Below are positions 43,598 through 54,341 of a DNA stretch of 64,000 nucleotides, piece after piece. Origin of the DNA: Undibacterium hunanense (GTDB lineage: Bacteria > Pseudomonadota > Gammaproteobacteria > Burkholderiales > Burkholderiaceae_D). The stretch's first letter is position 1; each line of letters opens with the position of its first letter. Under the pieces are notes generated by a model. The model saw only the letters and a program-made list of their open reading frames with translations. It was not told where the DNA came from and ran no database searches. The DNA is taken from NCBI RefSeq assembly GCF_014284335.1, contig NZ_JACOGF010000002.1, forward strand, positions 452,659 through 516,658, read 5' to 3'. The translations under genes were made by a program, and so were the position numbers.

Positions 43598-44797
43598 ATG
43601 CCGATCTCATCCACATCTGCCACCAGCTTGCCGTCGCAACGCCTGTACTTTCTTGACTGGGTCCGTATCATTGCCTTCTTCCTGCTGATCCTGTATCACG
43701 TCGGCATGTATTACGTGGAATGGGGCTGGCATGTCAAAAGTCCGCACGCCAGCTCCACCATACAGCCGCTGATGATGCTGACCAGTCCATGGCGTCTGAG
43801 TCTGCTGTTTTTTATTTCTGGTGTAGCATCGTCATTCATGCTGGAGAAAATCCGTCCGGGACAATTCCTGCGCAGCCGCAGCATCCGCCTTTTGCTGCCT
43901 TTGATCTTTGGCATGCTGGTGGTGGTGCCACCGCAAGCGTATCTGGAGGTGGTGGAAAAACTCGCCTATGCCGGCGGTTATGGCGATTTCATGCAATTGT
44001 ATGTGCATGGCTATCATGGTTTCAAGATAGAGGGCAAGACTCTGGACCTGCCAACATGGAACCACCTGTGGTTTGTTGCCTATCTGTGGGTCTACAGTGT
44101 CTTGCTGTGGCTATGGCTGGCGGTCAAGCCAGCCTGGTTTCAGGCAGCCCGCACATGGCTGGAACAGCAGATGAAGGGCTGGCGCATACTGGTTTTGCCG
44201 ATTGCGTATCTGGCCCTGGTACGCATGGCTTTATTGAGCAGCTTTCCGTCGAATCATGGCCTGGTTGCCGACTGGTATAACCATGCCAGCTATTTGTTTG
44301 TATTTGTGTTTGGCGCATTGATCGCTAATTCCACCACATTCTGGCAAGAGCTGGCAGCCGTGCGCTGGCTGGCACTGAGACTGGTCGCAGGCAGCTGGGT
44401 CTTGCTTATCGTTTATTTTGATCTGGCTACCGACGATATTCCAAAATGGCTGCTGATGGCACAGCGACTGGTATGGGTTTGCATGGCCTGGTCAGCGATC
44501 ATCGCGGCATGTGCCTATGCGCGCCAGTACCTGAACTTTGACAGCCCGGCCCGGCGTTATCTGACACAGGCAGTGTTCCCCGTCTACATCCTGCATCAGA
44601 CCTATATCGTCATCATGGCACATAGCCTGAAGCCGCTCGCCTTGCCTGCACTGAGCGAAGGTATCTTTTTGATTGCCTTGACGGCGCTGAGCTGTTTCCT
44701 CAGTTATGAAATCATACGCCGCGTGTTTTTCTTACGTCCCCTGTTTGGACTTGATATGGGTACTGTTTACAAACCCAGATCACTCAGCCCTGGGTGA
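43598..44797 (+). CDS. Membrane acyltransferase (acyltransferase-3/OpgC-like)
   Basis: 399-residue integral membrane protein with about ten helices. The start [23 protein letters not shown] carries the family-typical Asp and the conserved His of the first helix; [18 protein letters not shown] and [12 protein letters not shown] are also typical. Relatives include OpgC and other O-acyltransferases that modify periplasmic glucans or surface sugars. The ATG at 43598 is chosen because upstream codons look non-coding. The 3' end overlaps the convergent DUF1348 gene by 31 bp. Confidence 0.85.
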   Translation: MPISSTSATSLPSQRLYFLDWVRIIAFFLLILYHVGMYYVEWGWHVKSPHASSTIQPLMMLTSPWRLSLLFFISGVASSFMLEKIRPGQFLRSRSIRLLLPLIFGMLVVVPPQAYLEVVEKLAYAGGYGDFMQLYVHGYHGFKIEGKTLDLPTWNHLWFVAYLWVYSVLLWLWLAVKPAWFQAARTWLEQQMKGWRILVLPIAYLALVRMALLSSFPSNHGLVADWYNHASYLFVFVFGALIANSTTFWQELAAVRWLALRLVAGSWVLLIVYFDLATDDIPKWLLMAQRLVWVCMAWSAIIAACAYARQYLNFDSPARRYLTQAVFPVYILHQTYIVIMAHSLKPLALPALSEGIFLIALTALSCFLSYEIIRRVFFLRPLFGLDMGTVYKPRSLSPG

Positions 44798-45249
44798 TTG
44801 TCTGGCCGGCGTCCCTGTGACCAGTGAAACAGGCGCTGGTCTGCGTCGATGCGCACATCATTGATGCTGGCCAGGCGTCTGTGCATCAGGCCGTTGTCGG
44901 CGAACTCCCAGTTTTCATTACCATAGGAACGTGTCCAATTACCGTCATGGTCACAACTTTCGTAGGCAAAGCGCACGGCGATACGGTTTTCGCGGAATGC
45001 CCATAATTCCTTGATCAGGCGGTATTCACGTTCTGCCGCCCATTTGCGTTGCAAAAATTCCCGGACTTCCTCGCGGCCTGTGGGGAATGCATGGCGATTG
45101 CGCCAGATCGTATCCACTGTATAGGCGAGGACGACACGGTCAGGATCACGGCTGTTCCAGGCATCTTCTGCCAGGCGTACTTTCTGTATGGCCGTTTCCA
45201 GTGTGAAGGGAGGGAAGGGTGGGCGTGCTTCTTCTTGTATGTTGTTCAT
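44767..45249 (-). CDS. DUF1348 / NTF2-like protein
   Basis: 160 residues of the SnoaL/NTF2-like superfamily, DUF1348 branch: [42 protein letters not shown] and [24 protein letters not shown] are highly characteristic. The cone-shaped fold binds small ligands; no catalytic role is established. It is divergent from a LysR gene (121 bp apart), which probably controls it. The last 31 bp overlap the acyltransferase gene tail-to-tail. Confidence 0.92.
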   Translation of the reverse strand: MNNIQEEARPPFPPFTLETAIQKVRLAEDAWNSRDPDRVVLAYTVDTIWRNRHAFPTGREEVREFLQRKWAAEREYRLIKELWAFRENRIAVRFAYESCDHDGNWTRSYGNENWEFADNGLMHRRLASINDVRIDADQRLFHWSQGRRPDNHPGLSDLGL

Positions 45250-45370
45250 CGGCTATTGATGTTGAAAGAACTGATTGAACCCTCCAATCTACGCAATATC
45301 GTTTGTAGACAGAATACGCATCACATACAATTGACTATTGTAAAAAGTGGAATAATCACCGGATGCGTCT

Positions 45371-46270
45371 ATGGATAAACTGCATTTGATGACGGTGTTC
45401 GTTGCCGTTGCAGAAGAAGAGGGCTTTGCGGCTGCTGCGCGTCGCCTGGCAATGTCGCCACCGGCTGTGACCCGTGCCATTGCCGCACTAGAAGCCAGGC
45501 TGGGTGTCAAACTGCTGAATCGCAGTACGCGTTATGTCAGGGTGACGGAAGCAGGCCAGCGCTATATGGATGACGCACGACGCATCATTGCCGAAGTCGA
45601 TGCGGCAGATGAAGCCACGGCCGGCATCAATGCCGAACCACGTGGTCACCTGACGGTGACGGCACCTGTGCTGTTTGGAAAAATGTTTGTGATGCCCGGC
45701 ATCGTCGATTATCTGCAACGCTATCCGGCGATGGATGTGTCTGCCCTGTTTCTGGACCGGGTGGTGAATTTGCTGGAAGAGGGCGTCGATGTTGGCATAC
45801 GCATAGGCGAATTACCCGATTCGAGCATGAAAGCCATACGTGTGGGCCAGATACGGCGCGTTTTATGTGCATCGCCAGCCTACCTTGCAAAGGCTGGCCA
45901 GCCACAGCATCCCGATCAATTGCGTGACCACTGCATGATTGCAGCATCAAGTGTGACGCCCATGATTGAGTGGCGTTTCAGCCATCAGGGACAGAACATG
46001 GCATTCAAGTTCAAGCCACGCCTGACCGTTAGCAGCATTGATGCAGCGATTGAAGCCAATCTGGCCGGGCTGGGTATCAGTCGGCTGTTGTCATATCAGG
46101 TGAATGCCTTGTTCAACACCGGGCAGTTGATACGCCTGCTGCCTGACTACGAAACAGCGCCCCTGCCGGTGCACGTGGTGCACAGGGAAAGCCGCTATGC
46201 ATCCACCAGGGTCAGGAGCTTTGTTGATCTTATCGTGGCGCAGTTGCGGGAAAAAGTGGAGATACACTAA
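45371..46270 (+). CDS. LysR-type transcriptional regulator
   Basis: 299 residues: winged HTH (HLMTVFVAVAEEEGFAAAARRLAMSPPAVTRAIAALEARLGVKLLNRSTR) and LysR substrate-binding domain. The FLDRVVNLLEEGVDVGIRIGELPDSS segment is typical of the large CrgA/DsdC-like LysR subgroup. It is divergent from the DUF1348 gene, a common arrangement for a LysR and its target, with the operator expected in 45250-45370. Confidence 0.92.
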   Translation: MDKLHLMTVFVAVAEEEGFAAAARRLAMSPPAVTRAIAALEARLGVKLLNRSTRYVRVTEAGQRYMDDARRIIAEVDAADEATAGINAEPRGHLTVTAPVLFGKMFVMPGIVDYLQRYPAMDVSALFLDRVVNLLEEGVDVGIRIGELPDSSMKAIRVGQIRRVLCASPAYLAKAGQPQHPDQLRDHCMIAASSVTPMIEWRFSHQGQNMAFKFKPRLTVSSIDAAIEANLAGLGISRLLSYQVNALFNTGQLIRLLPDYETAPLPVHVVHRESRYASTRVRSFVDLIVAQLREKVEIH

Positions 46271-46338
46271 TTTCAGTCATGCCGCGTGCGATGGAAATTT
46301 AATATACTGGCGATACTTTAATCATAGAAAAGAATCAA

Positions 46339-47355
46339 GTGGCGACCATCAAGGATGTAGCCCGCCTGGCGGGAGTAGGTCTGGGAACGGCTTCGCGTGT
46401 GGTGAGCGGCAAAGGTTCAGTCTCATTAAAGACACAGGAAAAAGTCAGGAAAGCCATCGCCGAACTGGATTTTCGTCCTTCGCATGCTGCGCGCTCCCTG
46501 TTGTCCGGTAATTCGCAAATGATAGGGGTGTATATCCCTGTACTCAAGGGCACCTTTTATATGCCCATCCTGCAAGCTATCGATACCGAACTGCGCGCTG
46601 CCGGTCTGCACATGGTGGTGGCTTTTGGTGTGAGTGGCGTTGACGAGCACCGTCAGGGTGTCGAAGGTATAAAGTTTTTGATGGAGCGCGGATGCGATGG
46701 CCTGATTGTCATGAGCAATGTCTTGAATGACGATGATTTTTCCACGCTAGGCCCCAAGCATGCACAACTGGTGATGCTGAATCATCATTCGGAACAATTT
46801 GCTGCACAGTGTTTTATTGCAGATCATGTGCTGGGTGGCGTATTGGCAGCAAAGGCCTTGCTTGCACACCAGCATAAAAAGATCGCTGTTATCGCTGGCC
46901 CCTCTGCGGCGGCAGACAATGTAGACCGCATCAATGGATTTTTGGGTGAGCTGACTCGTGCCGGTATCGATACGGCAGACATGTGGATAGCGGAAAGTGA
47001 TTTTTCACCGGAAGGTGGCTGGAATGCAGCCAGGGAACTGGTTAATTCCAGCTATCCGTTCACCGCCCTGTTCTGTGCCAATGATGAAATGGCGCTGGGT
47101 GCGCTTTCCTATTTCCAGCAGGCCGGTATTGCCGTGCCACGCGATGTTTCGGTGATAGGTTATGACGACACCACTGGTGCCGCCTTTGCTGCGCCGCCAC
47201 TGAGCTCGGTACGTATTCCCTGGCATGACGTCACCCTGAATGCCCTGAATGAATTGCTGAATCGTTGTTATGGTTGGACGCGTCCGGTCAACCGCGACTT
47301 TCAGGTTTCCGTTACCCTGCGTGCATCTCTGGCCAAGCGCCGTAAAGCTGCTTAA
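46339..47355 (+). CDS. LacI-family transcriptional regulator
   Basis: 338 residues with GTG start. N-terminal LacI HTH and hinge (ATIKDVARLAGVGLGTASRVV ... RPSHAARSLLSG) and periplasmic-binding-like sugar domain (GCDGLIVMSN, GYDDTTGAAFAAPPLSSVRIP). The gene directly precedes the GH3 glycosidase on the same strand (about 210 bp gap), so it likely represses that gene until a beta-glucoside or oligosaccharide appears. The HTH departs from the usual VSxxTVSRVL pattern (VGLGTASRVV), which may change operator preference. Confidence 0.92.
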   Translation: MATIKDVARLAGVGLGTASRVVSGKGSVSLKTQEKVRKAIAELDFRPSHAARSLLSGNSQMIGVYIPVLKGTFYMPILQAIDTELRAAGLHMVVAFGVSGVDEHRQGVEGIKFLMERGCDGLIVMSNVLNDDDFSTLGPKHAQLVMLNHHSEQFAAQCFIADHVLGGVLAAKALLAHQHKKIAVIAGPSAAADNVDRINGFLGELTRAGIDTADMWIAESDFSPEGGWNAARELVNSSYPFTALFCANDEMALGALSYFQQAGIAVPRDVSVIGYDDTTGAAFAAPPLSSVRIPWHDVTLNALNELLNRCYGWTRPVNRDFQVSVTLRASLAKRRKAA

Positions 47356-47566
47356 GGCTTATGAACCGATGTCATGGTGCGTATTGACATCATGCGACAG
47401 CAGTCAGGACATTCTCATTGACAAAAGAAACGCCAGCCAGCACTATCTTCTCAAACCAAAATGGGAAGCTTTCCAAAAATAAGGCATCGCTTAAAAAACC
47501 ATCGCTCCATCATCAATAAAGAGACAAGGCGTATCGACAGATATGTTTAAAAACAAAGAGCACATC

Positions 47567-50242
47567 ATGATGAAAATAAAGGCCCACAGTTGTACCCGCA
47601 CCCTTACCCGCATTCATAACTGCATCCACGCCATTGCCCTGGGATCTGCCCTGACGCTGGCATGCAGCGCAGGCAGCCTGAGTATGGCTGCGACGGAGCT
47701 GCCCCAGCAAAACGGCCCTGCCAGCATGTCCGCCAGCAACCTGGCTGCCTGGCCAGCTATTCAGAGTGCCATCCGCAAAGACCCGGCGATGGAAACGAGG
47801 ATAGCAGCCATCGTCGCCGGCATGACTCTGGAACAAAAGATAGGACAGATGACGCAGCCGGAAATCAAGTCGATTACACCGGATGATGTGCGTCAGTATT
47901 ATCTTGGCTCAGTCCTTAATGGCGGCGGCAGTTGGCCCGACCGCAATAACAAACACGGTACCGCGGCTGACTGGGTAGCCCTGGCTGATCAATACCATGC
48001 AGCATCCATGGCGACCGACATGACAGTCAGGATACCCGTCATCTGGGGTATCGATGCCATACATGGACATAGCAATGTGTATGGTGCCACCCTGTTTCCA
48101 CACAATATTGGTCTGGGGGCGGCGCATAATCCGCAACTGGCAGGGCAGATAGGTCGCGCCATGGGCAAGGCAGTTCGTGCCACCGGCATTGCCTGGGTGT
48201 TTGGCCCTACCCTGGCCGTGGTGCGCGATGACCGGTGGGGGCGCACTTATGAAAGTTTTTCTGAAGATAGCGCGCTGGTGCGCCAGTATGCGGGTGAATA
48301 TGTCAAAGGTTTGCAGGGTGCTTTCAATGATGATGGCAATGTCGTGGCGACAGCCAAGCACTTCATGGGGGATGGCGGCACCGATCAGGGCAAGGACAGG
48401 GGCATCAACCTGTCGACCAATGCGCAGATGCTCAATATCCATGCGCAGGGGTATATGACCGCGCTGGCAGCAGGAGCACAAACAGTGATGGCGTCCTTCC
48501 ACAGCTGGAACGACCAGGCAGCCGGTGCCAGCTACGGCAAGATACATGGCAGCAAGGCCCTGTTGACCGATGTGTTGAAAGAAAAAATGGGTTTTGACGG
48601 CTTTGTCATCAGCGACTGGGATGCCATAGGCGAAGTGCCCGGTTGCCGTACCGATAGCTGCCCGCAGGCTATCAATGCGGGTGTTGACATGATCATGGTG
48701 CCGGATGCGTGGAAGGCTTTTATTGCCAATACCATCGCCCAGGTCAGGGCTGGTGACATACCCATGGCCAGGATAGATGATGCGGTGACGCGCATCATCC
48801 GCGTCAAATTGCGTGCCGGCTTGTTTGGCAAAAAACCGTCTGAAAATAGCTACGCCGGCAAACAGGATGCGCTGGAGGACCGTCCACTGGCAAGGCAGGC
48901 AGTGCGTGAATCCCTGGTCTTGCTGAAGAACGATGCCTCAGTTTTGCCACTGGCCCGTAATGTGAAGAGTAACCGAAAAATCCTGGTCGTCGGTAAAACT
49001 GCCGATAATATTGGCAACCAGACCGGCGGCTGGTCGCTGACCTGGCAGGGTACAGATAATAGTAATGCCGACTTTCCGAATGCTGATTCGATATTGGCCG
49101 GCATCCGCGATGCGGTTGGCGCTGCCAATGTAGATTTCAGCATCGATGCCAGTGGTGTGGATGTCAGCCGCTATGATGCCGTGATTGCCGTCATTGGTGA
49201 AACACCGTATGCAGAAATGTTCGGTGATATCGGCCCTGCCGGCAGCCTGCGTCACAGCAGTCGTTTCCCTGAAGACCTGGCTGTCTTGCAGGCGGTGGCT
49301 GGCAAGGGCAAACCGGTGGTGACGGTGTTTGTGTCTGGCCGCCCTTTGTATGTGAATGATTTGCTGAACCTGTCTGACAGTTTTGTTGCTGCCTGGTTAC
49401 CGGGCACAGAAGGCAAGGGGGTGGCTGATGTTTTGTTTCGGGCTGAGGATGGTACCGTAGCGCATGACTTCAAGGGGACGCTGTCATTTTCCTGGCCCAG
49501 GTCCGTGTGCCAGACCAGTTTGAATTTTGATGAACCCAATTACTCACCCTTGTTCAAAATTGGGTATGGTCTGAACTACTCCGGCACAGCCAAAATTGTT
49601 AAACGTGGAAAGCTAGGAAAGCTGGATAGCAAATATCCATCTGGTGGTTGTGGCGTGACAAACGCTTATCCGGTCTTCAACCAGGCTGACCGTGCGACTT
49701 ATCCTCTGTATGTCATCAGTGGCAATGAGCAACAGGCAGTAGGTGCAGATTTGAACCGTATCCTTACCATGCCTGGCATCAGCGTACAGACATCCCAAGT
49801 GAATACCCAGCAGGACGCCAAGCTGCTGACCTGGAGCGGTGTAGCAAAAATAGGAGCACAGGTAGAAGCAAGGGTAGAAGCACGTGCGACCAGCGGCAAA
49901 GCCATACCTGCCTATGCCAGCAAGGATGGCGCACTGACATTCGATACCATGGTCGTGACAGCACCTGCCAGCAGCGTCAGTCTTTCCATGCATTGTGGCA
50001 AGGCGTGCGAGGCAAGTCTGGATATGACAGATACTTTCAGACGACTGGCGGGCAAGAAAGAAAAACAGACCATCAAGATTCCACTGTCCTGTTTTATCGC
50101 CAAGGGTATCAAGCTGGAAAACATCGATATTCCTTTCAGCCTCAGTACTTCGGCGGCGTTCAGTCTTGCCGTCACGAATATACAAGTCGTCGGCGGTGCG
50201 GCAAAAGACCAGGATGCATTGACATGTGCCGAGTTGAAATGA
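47567..50242 (+). CDS. Exported glycoside hydrolase family 3 beta-glucosidase-like
   Basis: About 891 residues. A signal peptide (HAIALGSALTLACSAGSLSMA) precedes the GH3 N-terminal TIM barrel (about 60-400), with the substrate-binding KHFMGDGGTDQGKDRG and nucleophile Asp in GFVISDWDAIGEV. The GH3 C-terminal domain (about 420-640; LLKNDASVLPL) and a C-terminal beta-sandwich like that of ExoP-type exo-glucanases follow. It probably releases glucose from beta-1,3/1,4-glucans or cellodextrins outside the cytoplasm. Start choice among 47543, 47567 and 47570 is uncertain. Regulated, by inference, by the LacI protein upstream; a terminator follows. Confidence 0.9.
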   Translation: MMKIKAHSCTRTLTRIHNCIHAIALGSALTLACSAGSLSMAATELPQQNGPASMSASNLAAWPAIQSAIRKDPAMETRIAAIVAGMTLEQKIGQMTQPEIKSITPDDVRQYYLGSVLNGGGSWPDRNNKHGTAADWVALADQYHAASMATDMTVRIPVIWGIDAIHGHSNVYGATLFPHNIGLGAAHNPQLAGQIGRAMGKAVRATGIAWVFGPTLAVVRDDRWGRTYESFSEDSALVRQYAGEYVKGLQGAFNDDGNVVATAKHFMGDGGTDQGKDRGINLSTNAQMLNIHAQGYMTALAAGAQTVMASFHSWNDQAAGASYGKIHGSKALLTDVLKEKMGFDGFVISDWDAIGEVPGCRTDSCPQAINAGVDMIMVPDAWKAFIANTIAQVRAGDIPMARIDDAVTRIIRVKLRAGLFGKKPSENSYAGKQDALEDRPLARQAVRESLVLLKNDASVLPLARNVKSNRKILVVGKTADNIGNQTGGWSLTWQGTDNSNADFPNADSILAGIRDAVGAANVDFSIDASGVDVSRYDAVIAVIGETPYAEMFGDIGPAGSLRHSSRFPEDLAVLQAVAGKGKPVVTVFVSGRPLYVNDLLNLSDSFVAAWLPGTEGKGVADVLFRAEDGTVAHDFKGTLSFSWPRSVCQTSLNFDEPNYSPLFKIGYGLNYSGTAKIVKRGKLGKLDSKYPSGGCGVTNAYPVFNQADRATYPLYVISGNEQQAVGADLNRILTMPGISVQTSQVNTQQDAKLLTWSGVAKIGAQVEARVEARATSGKAIPAYASKDGALTFDTMVVTAPASSVSLSMHCGKACEASLDMTDTFRRLAGKKEKQTIKIPLSCFIAKGIKLENIDIPFSLSTSAAFSLAVTNIQVVGGAAKDQDALTCAELK

Positions 50243-50300
50243 AATTGATGTGAAATTGAATTCAATTGAATTGAAGCAATAAGTTCATGCAAGTCAAATC

Positions 50301-50333
50301 AGGGCTATCATTTTTTATGATAGCCCTATTTTA
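50301..50333 (+). terminator. Rho-independent terminator of the GH3 gene
   Basis: Perfect 11-bp stem AGGGCTATCAT (50301-50311) and ATGATAGCCCT (50317-50327) with a T5 loop, followed by ATTTT. It lies 59 bp past the stop codon. Confidence 0.88.
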
Positions 50334-50519
50334 ATTCCATATTTTCCATGCCGGCGTATTCGCCCTACACTGTGAACACAGCAGATTTCAAAGGAAGTCG
50401 AAGAAGCGCTGCAGCGAAATTTCGAAAGCTTCTTTTGATGTCTCTTTGATTCGATATGAATGAACGTGCAGGCTTGGCAGTTTGTTATCGGGTAATGCCA
50501 TGACAGAATGCATGATGTC

Positions 50520-50611
50520 TTGACATCGAATTTTGTATCGAATTCGAATAAAATGGTAGTTATCACTACCAACGCAACGAGAGCCTATCTCTGATACCTC
50601 GCTATAGGCTC
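50520..50611 (+). promoter_or_regulatory. Leader region of the ferredoxin oxidoreductase gene: -35, palindrome and two hairpins
   Basis: TTGACA at 50520-50525 is a good -35 but lacks a clear -10 at 17 bp. It is followed by the palindrome CGAATTCG (50539-50546), a small hairpin GGTAGT-TATC-ACTACC (50555-50570), and GAGCCTAT (50581-50588) paired with ATAGGCTC (50604-50611). The remaining part of the 442-bp gap 50243-50684 shows no gene. The symmetry suggests operator or leader-RNA control, but the factor is unknown. Confidence 0.4.
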
Positions 50612-50684
50612 TGAGCAAAATTGTGTCTTACCGGATACAACGCATGCTCCTTGCGATCTAAATCACAAATTTTGGAGCCACCTT

Positions 50685-53600
50685 ATGTCATCCGACACCA
50701 CCCTGGAGTCTGCTGGACTCTCGTCCCTGCCGTTCGAAAAAAATACTACAAAAACAGGTAATACAGCCCCTGCAAGCGCAGGCATCGATGCACTCGAAGC
50801 CAGTCAGATCACCAGTCCCCCGCAATTGAATGATGTGCAACTCGACGATAAATATACGTCGAACAGTGGCACCATCTTCCTGTCCGGCATACAAGCCCTG
50901 GTTCGCCTGCCCATGATGCAGCGCCAGCGTGATCTTGCTGCCGGGTTGAATACGGCGGGATTCATATCCGGCTATCGTGGTTCCCCTTTGGGTGGTCTGG
51001 ATGAAACATTGTGGAAAACCAAAAAACTGCTGGAGCAAAACCATGTGCAGTTCGTGCCCGGCGTCAATGAAGACCTGGCAGCGACTGCAGTCTGGGGCTC
51101 GCAAACGGTAGACCTCATAGGCCCGGCTAAATACGATGGTGTATTTGGCATGTGGTATGGCAAAGGCCCTGGCGTCGATCGTAGTGCTGACGTATTCAAG
51201 CACATGAACCATGCAGGCACATCCAGGCACGGTGGCGTCTTGCTGGTGGCCGGTGATGACCATGGTGCCTATTCATCAACGCTGCCGCATCAGTCTGACC
51301 ATATTTTCTCTGCCTGCATGATCCCCATGCTGTATCCCAGCAATGTGCAGGAATATCTGGACCTGGGCCTGCATGCCTGGGCCATGTCGCGCTTTTCTGG
51401 CTGTGCCGTTGGTTTCAAGGCGCTGGCAGATACCGTGGAATCCACCTCGTCGGTGGATGCCGATCCTTTCCGTCTGCAAATCACCATCCCGCAAGACTTT
51501 GTCATGCCCGAAGGTGGTCTGAACACCCGTTTATCTTTGGATACCCTGGGCATCCAGGCACGCAAGCAGGAAGCCCTGATGCAGGATTACAAAATCTATG
51601 CAGCCCTGGCTTATGCACGCGCCAACAAACTCAATCATGTGACTATAGACAGCCCGACTGCACGTCTGGGCATTGTCGCCTCTGGCAAGTCTTACCTCGA
51701 TGTACTGGAAGCGCTGGAAGAACTGGGCATCGATGAAAAGTTCGCTGCCGAGATAGGCATACGCCTGTTCAAGGTATCCATGCCCTGGCCGCTGGAGCCG
51801 GACGGCGTGCGTGAATTCGCCCAGGGTCTGGATGAAATCCTGGTGGTCGAAGAAAAACGCCAGATGGTGGAGTACCAGCTTAAAGAACAACTGTATAACT
51901 GGCGCGACGATGTGCGCCCGCGCGTCATCGGCAAGTTCGATGAAAAAGGCGAATGGGTACACCCACGCGGTGAATGGCTGCTGACTTCGAAAGCCGATTT
52001 CTCGGTGGCACAGATTGCCCGCGTGATTTCTTCACGCATTGCCCGCTTTCATACCAGCGACCTCATCAAGGCACGCCTTGCATTTCTTGAAGCCAAGGAT
52101 GTCGTGCTCAGCAAGCAGGTCAATACACCGGCACGCCCTGCATACTATTGCTCGGGTTGCCCGCACAATACCTCGACCAAGGTGCCGGAAGGCAGCCTGG
52201 CATTGGCTGGTATCGGTTGCCACGTCATGGCAACGGCGATTTACCCTGAATTCAATAAACTGACTACCCACATGGGCGGCGAAGGCGCACCGTGGATAGG
52301 GCAGGCCGCATTTTCGACTTTGCCGCATGTGTTCCAGAACCTCGGTGACGGTACTTATTTCCATTCTGGTTATCTGGCGATACGTGCTGCGGTGGCGGCC
52401 AAGGTCAATATCACCTACAAGATTCTGTATAACGATGCGGTAGCGATGACGGGTGGGCAACCCGTAGATGGCATCATCAGCGTACCAATGATGGCGCAAC
52501 AGATGGCCGCAGAAGGCGTAAAGCGCATTGCCCTGGTGACTGAGGATTTGTCACGTTACACGGATCGTTCCAACTTGCCCGGCTTCCTGACCCTGCATGA
52601 CCGCAAGGACATGGATGCCGTGCAACGTGAATTACGCGAGATACCTGGCGCGACCGTTCTTATTTACGACCAGACCTGCGCCGCCGAGAAGCGTCGTCGT
52701 CGCAAAAAAGGTGAATTCCCTGACCCCAATCAGCGTATGTTCATCAATGAAGCTGTCTGCGAAGGCTGTGGTGACTGCGGTGTGCAATCCAACTGTACGT
52801 CCATCATGCCGGTGGAAACAGAATTTGGCCGCAAGCGCAGCATAGATCAGTCGTCGTGCAACAAGGACTATTCCTGCGTTAAGGGTTTCTGCCCCAGCTT
52901 TGTCACGGTAGAAGGTGGCAAGCTGGTCAGGTCCAAAACCGGTACGGCAAAGACGGATGATTTCGGTGCCTTGCCTGATCCCGTATTGCCCGTCTGTGAA
53001 AGCTCATACAACATCTTGCTGAACGGCATAGGTGGTACCGGCGTCATCACCGTCGGTGCCTTGCTGGGCATGGCCGCACATCTGGAAGGCAAGGGCGCGT
53101 CTGTACTCGATATGACAGGCATGTCGCAAAAAAATGGCTCGGTGACTTCGCATATACGCATCGTCAACCAGGCGGGTAAATTGCGTGCACAGCGTATTGC
53201 GACCGGTGAAGCTGATCTTATACTGGGCTGCGATATTCTGACTGCCGGTGCCCATGACGCGATTTCCAAAATGCGTGCAGGCCGTACCCGTGCTGTCATC
53301 AACACCCATGAACAACCGACCGGCCCGTTTGCCAAAAATCCTGACTGGCAATTCCCGCTGGAATCGGTAGAGCACCTGATTTCTGAATCAGTCGGTGGCA
53401 ATGTTGATTTCATCAATGCGACCAAACTGGCCACCGCCTTGATGGGCGACTCTATCGCCACCAATTTGTTCATGCTCGGCTTTGCTTATCAAAAGGGTGC
53501 AATACCGGTATCTGAAACAGCTTTGTTACGCGCGATAGAACTGAATGGCGTGGCGATCGAGGCCAACAAGAAAGCCTTCCTCTGGGGCCGCCGTGCTGCC

Positions 53601-54323
53601 GTGGATTTTGCCCGTGTCGAAAAAATCGCCATCCCTGGCCAGCCTGTCGTCATCCAGATGCCGCAAAGCCTGGATACGCTCGTCAAACGTCGCATTGCAG
53701 TATTGACGGATTACCAGAATGCCGCCTACGCCCAACAATATGCTGATCTGGTCGACAAGGTGCGCAAGGCAGAATCTGTATTGAATGCCGGTAACAAGTT
53801 CAGCATGGCAGTTGCCAAATACGCCTTCAAGCTCATGGCCTACAAGGATGAGTATGAAGTCGCACGTCTGTATACCAATGGTGATTTCACCGCAAAACTG
53901 AAGCAACAGTTTGAAGGCGATTTCAGCCTGAAATTCAATCTGGCTCCACCCATCTTCTCGCAGAAAGACGGGCAAGGGCATCTGGTCAAGGCGCAATACG
54001 GTTCCTGGGTCTGGCAGGCATTCAAGCTGCTGGCCAAACTCAAGGGCTTGCGTGGGACGGCACTGGATATTTTTGGTCGCACAGACGAACGCAAGGCTGA
54101 ACGCGCTCTCATCGTTGAATACCGCGTACTGATGGAAAAACTGGCTGCCGGACTGAATGCGGATAATCTGGAGCAGGCGATTGCACTGGCCAGTTTGCCC
54201 GAGAAAATCCGTGGTTATGGTCATGTCAAAGAAAAGGCCATGCAGGCGTATCATGCAGAAAAAGCAGCTTTGCTGAATCCGCAAAAAACAACAGTCATCA
54301 AGGAAGTGACACGCGTGGCGTGA
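50685..54323 (+). CDS. Indolepyruvate ferredoxin oxidoreductase, fused alpha-gamma form
   Basis: Single 1212-residue chain that oxidatively decarboxylates aryl (or branched-chain) 2-oxo acids to acyl-CoA with ferredoxin as acceptor. Order: pyrimidine-binding region (GYRGSPLGGLDETLWK), further alpha-subunit domains, and a TPP-binding segment (CSGCPHNTSTKVPEGSLALAGIGCH; NDAVAMTGGQPVDG). Next is an Fe-S region with several Cys (CEGCGDCGVQSNC and a later SCVKGFCPS), and last the gamma domain (LNGIGGTGVITVGALLGMAAHLEGKGASVLDMTGMSQKNG). The fused form is common in proteobacteria. It likely feeds acyl-CoA from amino-acid catabolism; IcmF downstream handles isobutyryl-CoA, which fits a shared pathway. 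Confidence 0.93.
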   Translation: MSSDTTLESAGLSSLPFEKNTTKTGNTAPASAGIDALEASQITSPPQLNDVQLDDKYTSNSGTIFLSGIQALVRLPMMQRQRDLAAGLNTAGFISGYRGSPLGGLDETLWKTKKLLEQNHVQFVPGVNEDLAATAVWGSQTVDLIGPAKYDGVFGMWYGKGPGVDRSADVFKHMNHAGTSRHGGVLLVAGDDHGAYSSTLPHQSDHIFSACMIPMLYPSNVQEYLDLGLHAWAMSRFSGCAVGFKALADTVESTSSVDADPFRLQITIPQDFVMPEGGLNTRLSLDTLGIQARKQEALMQDYKIYAALAYARANKLNHVTIDSPTARLGIVASGKSYLDVLEALEELGIDEKFAAEIGIRLFKVSMPWPLEPDGVREFAQGLDEILVVEEKRQMVEYQLKEQLYNWRDDVRPRVIGKFDEKGEWVHPRGEWLLTSKADFSVAQIARVISSRIARFHTSDLIKARLAFLEAKDVVLSKQVNTPARPAYYCSGCPHNTSTKVPEGSLALAGIGCHVMATAIYPEFNKLTTHMGGEGAPWIGQAAFSTLPHVFQNLGDGTYFHSGYLAIRAAVAAKVNITYKILYNDAVAMTGGQPVDGIISVPMMAQQMAAEGVKRIALVTEDLSRYTDRSNLPGFLTLHDRKDMDAVQRELREIPGATVLIYDQTCAAEKRRRRKKGEFPDPNQRMFINEAVCEGCGDCGVQSNCTSIMPVETEFGRKRSIDQSSCNKDYSCVKGFCPSFVTVEGGKLVRSKTGTAKTDDFGALPDPVLPVCESSYNILLNGIGGTGVITVGALLGMAAHLEGKGASVLDMTGMSQKNGSVTSHIRIVNQAGKLRAQRIATGEADLILGCDILTAGAHDAISKMRAGRTRAVINTHEQPTGPFAKNPDWQFPLESVEHLISESVGGNVDFINATKLATALMGDSIATNLFMLGFAYQKGAIPVSETALLRAIELNGVAIEANKKAFLWGRRAAVDFARVEKIAIPGQPVVIQMPQSLDTLVKRRIAVLTDYQNAAYAQQYADLVDKVRKAESVLNAGNKFSMAVAKYAFKLMAYKDEYEVARLYTNGDFTAKLKQQFEGDFSLKFNLAPPIFSQKDGQGHLVKAQYGSWVWQAFKLLAKLKGLRGTALDIFGRTDERKAERALIVEYRVLMEKLAAGLNADNLEQAIALASLPEKIRGYGHVKEKAMQAYHAEKAALLNPQKTTVIKEVTRVA

Positions 54324-54341
54324 TCCTGTTGATGGCATTGT

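Noticed and set aside
50315..50618. Two overlapping minus-strand frames upstream of the oxidoreductase gene
   Set aside because: They cross the GH3 terminator and the symmetric leader; no coding character.
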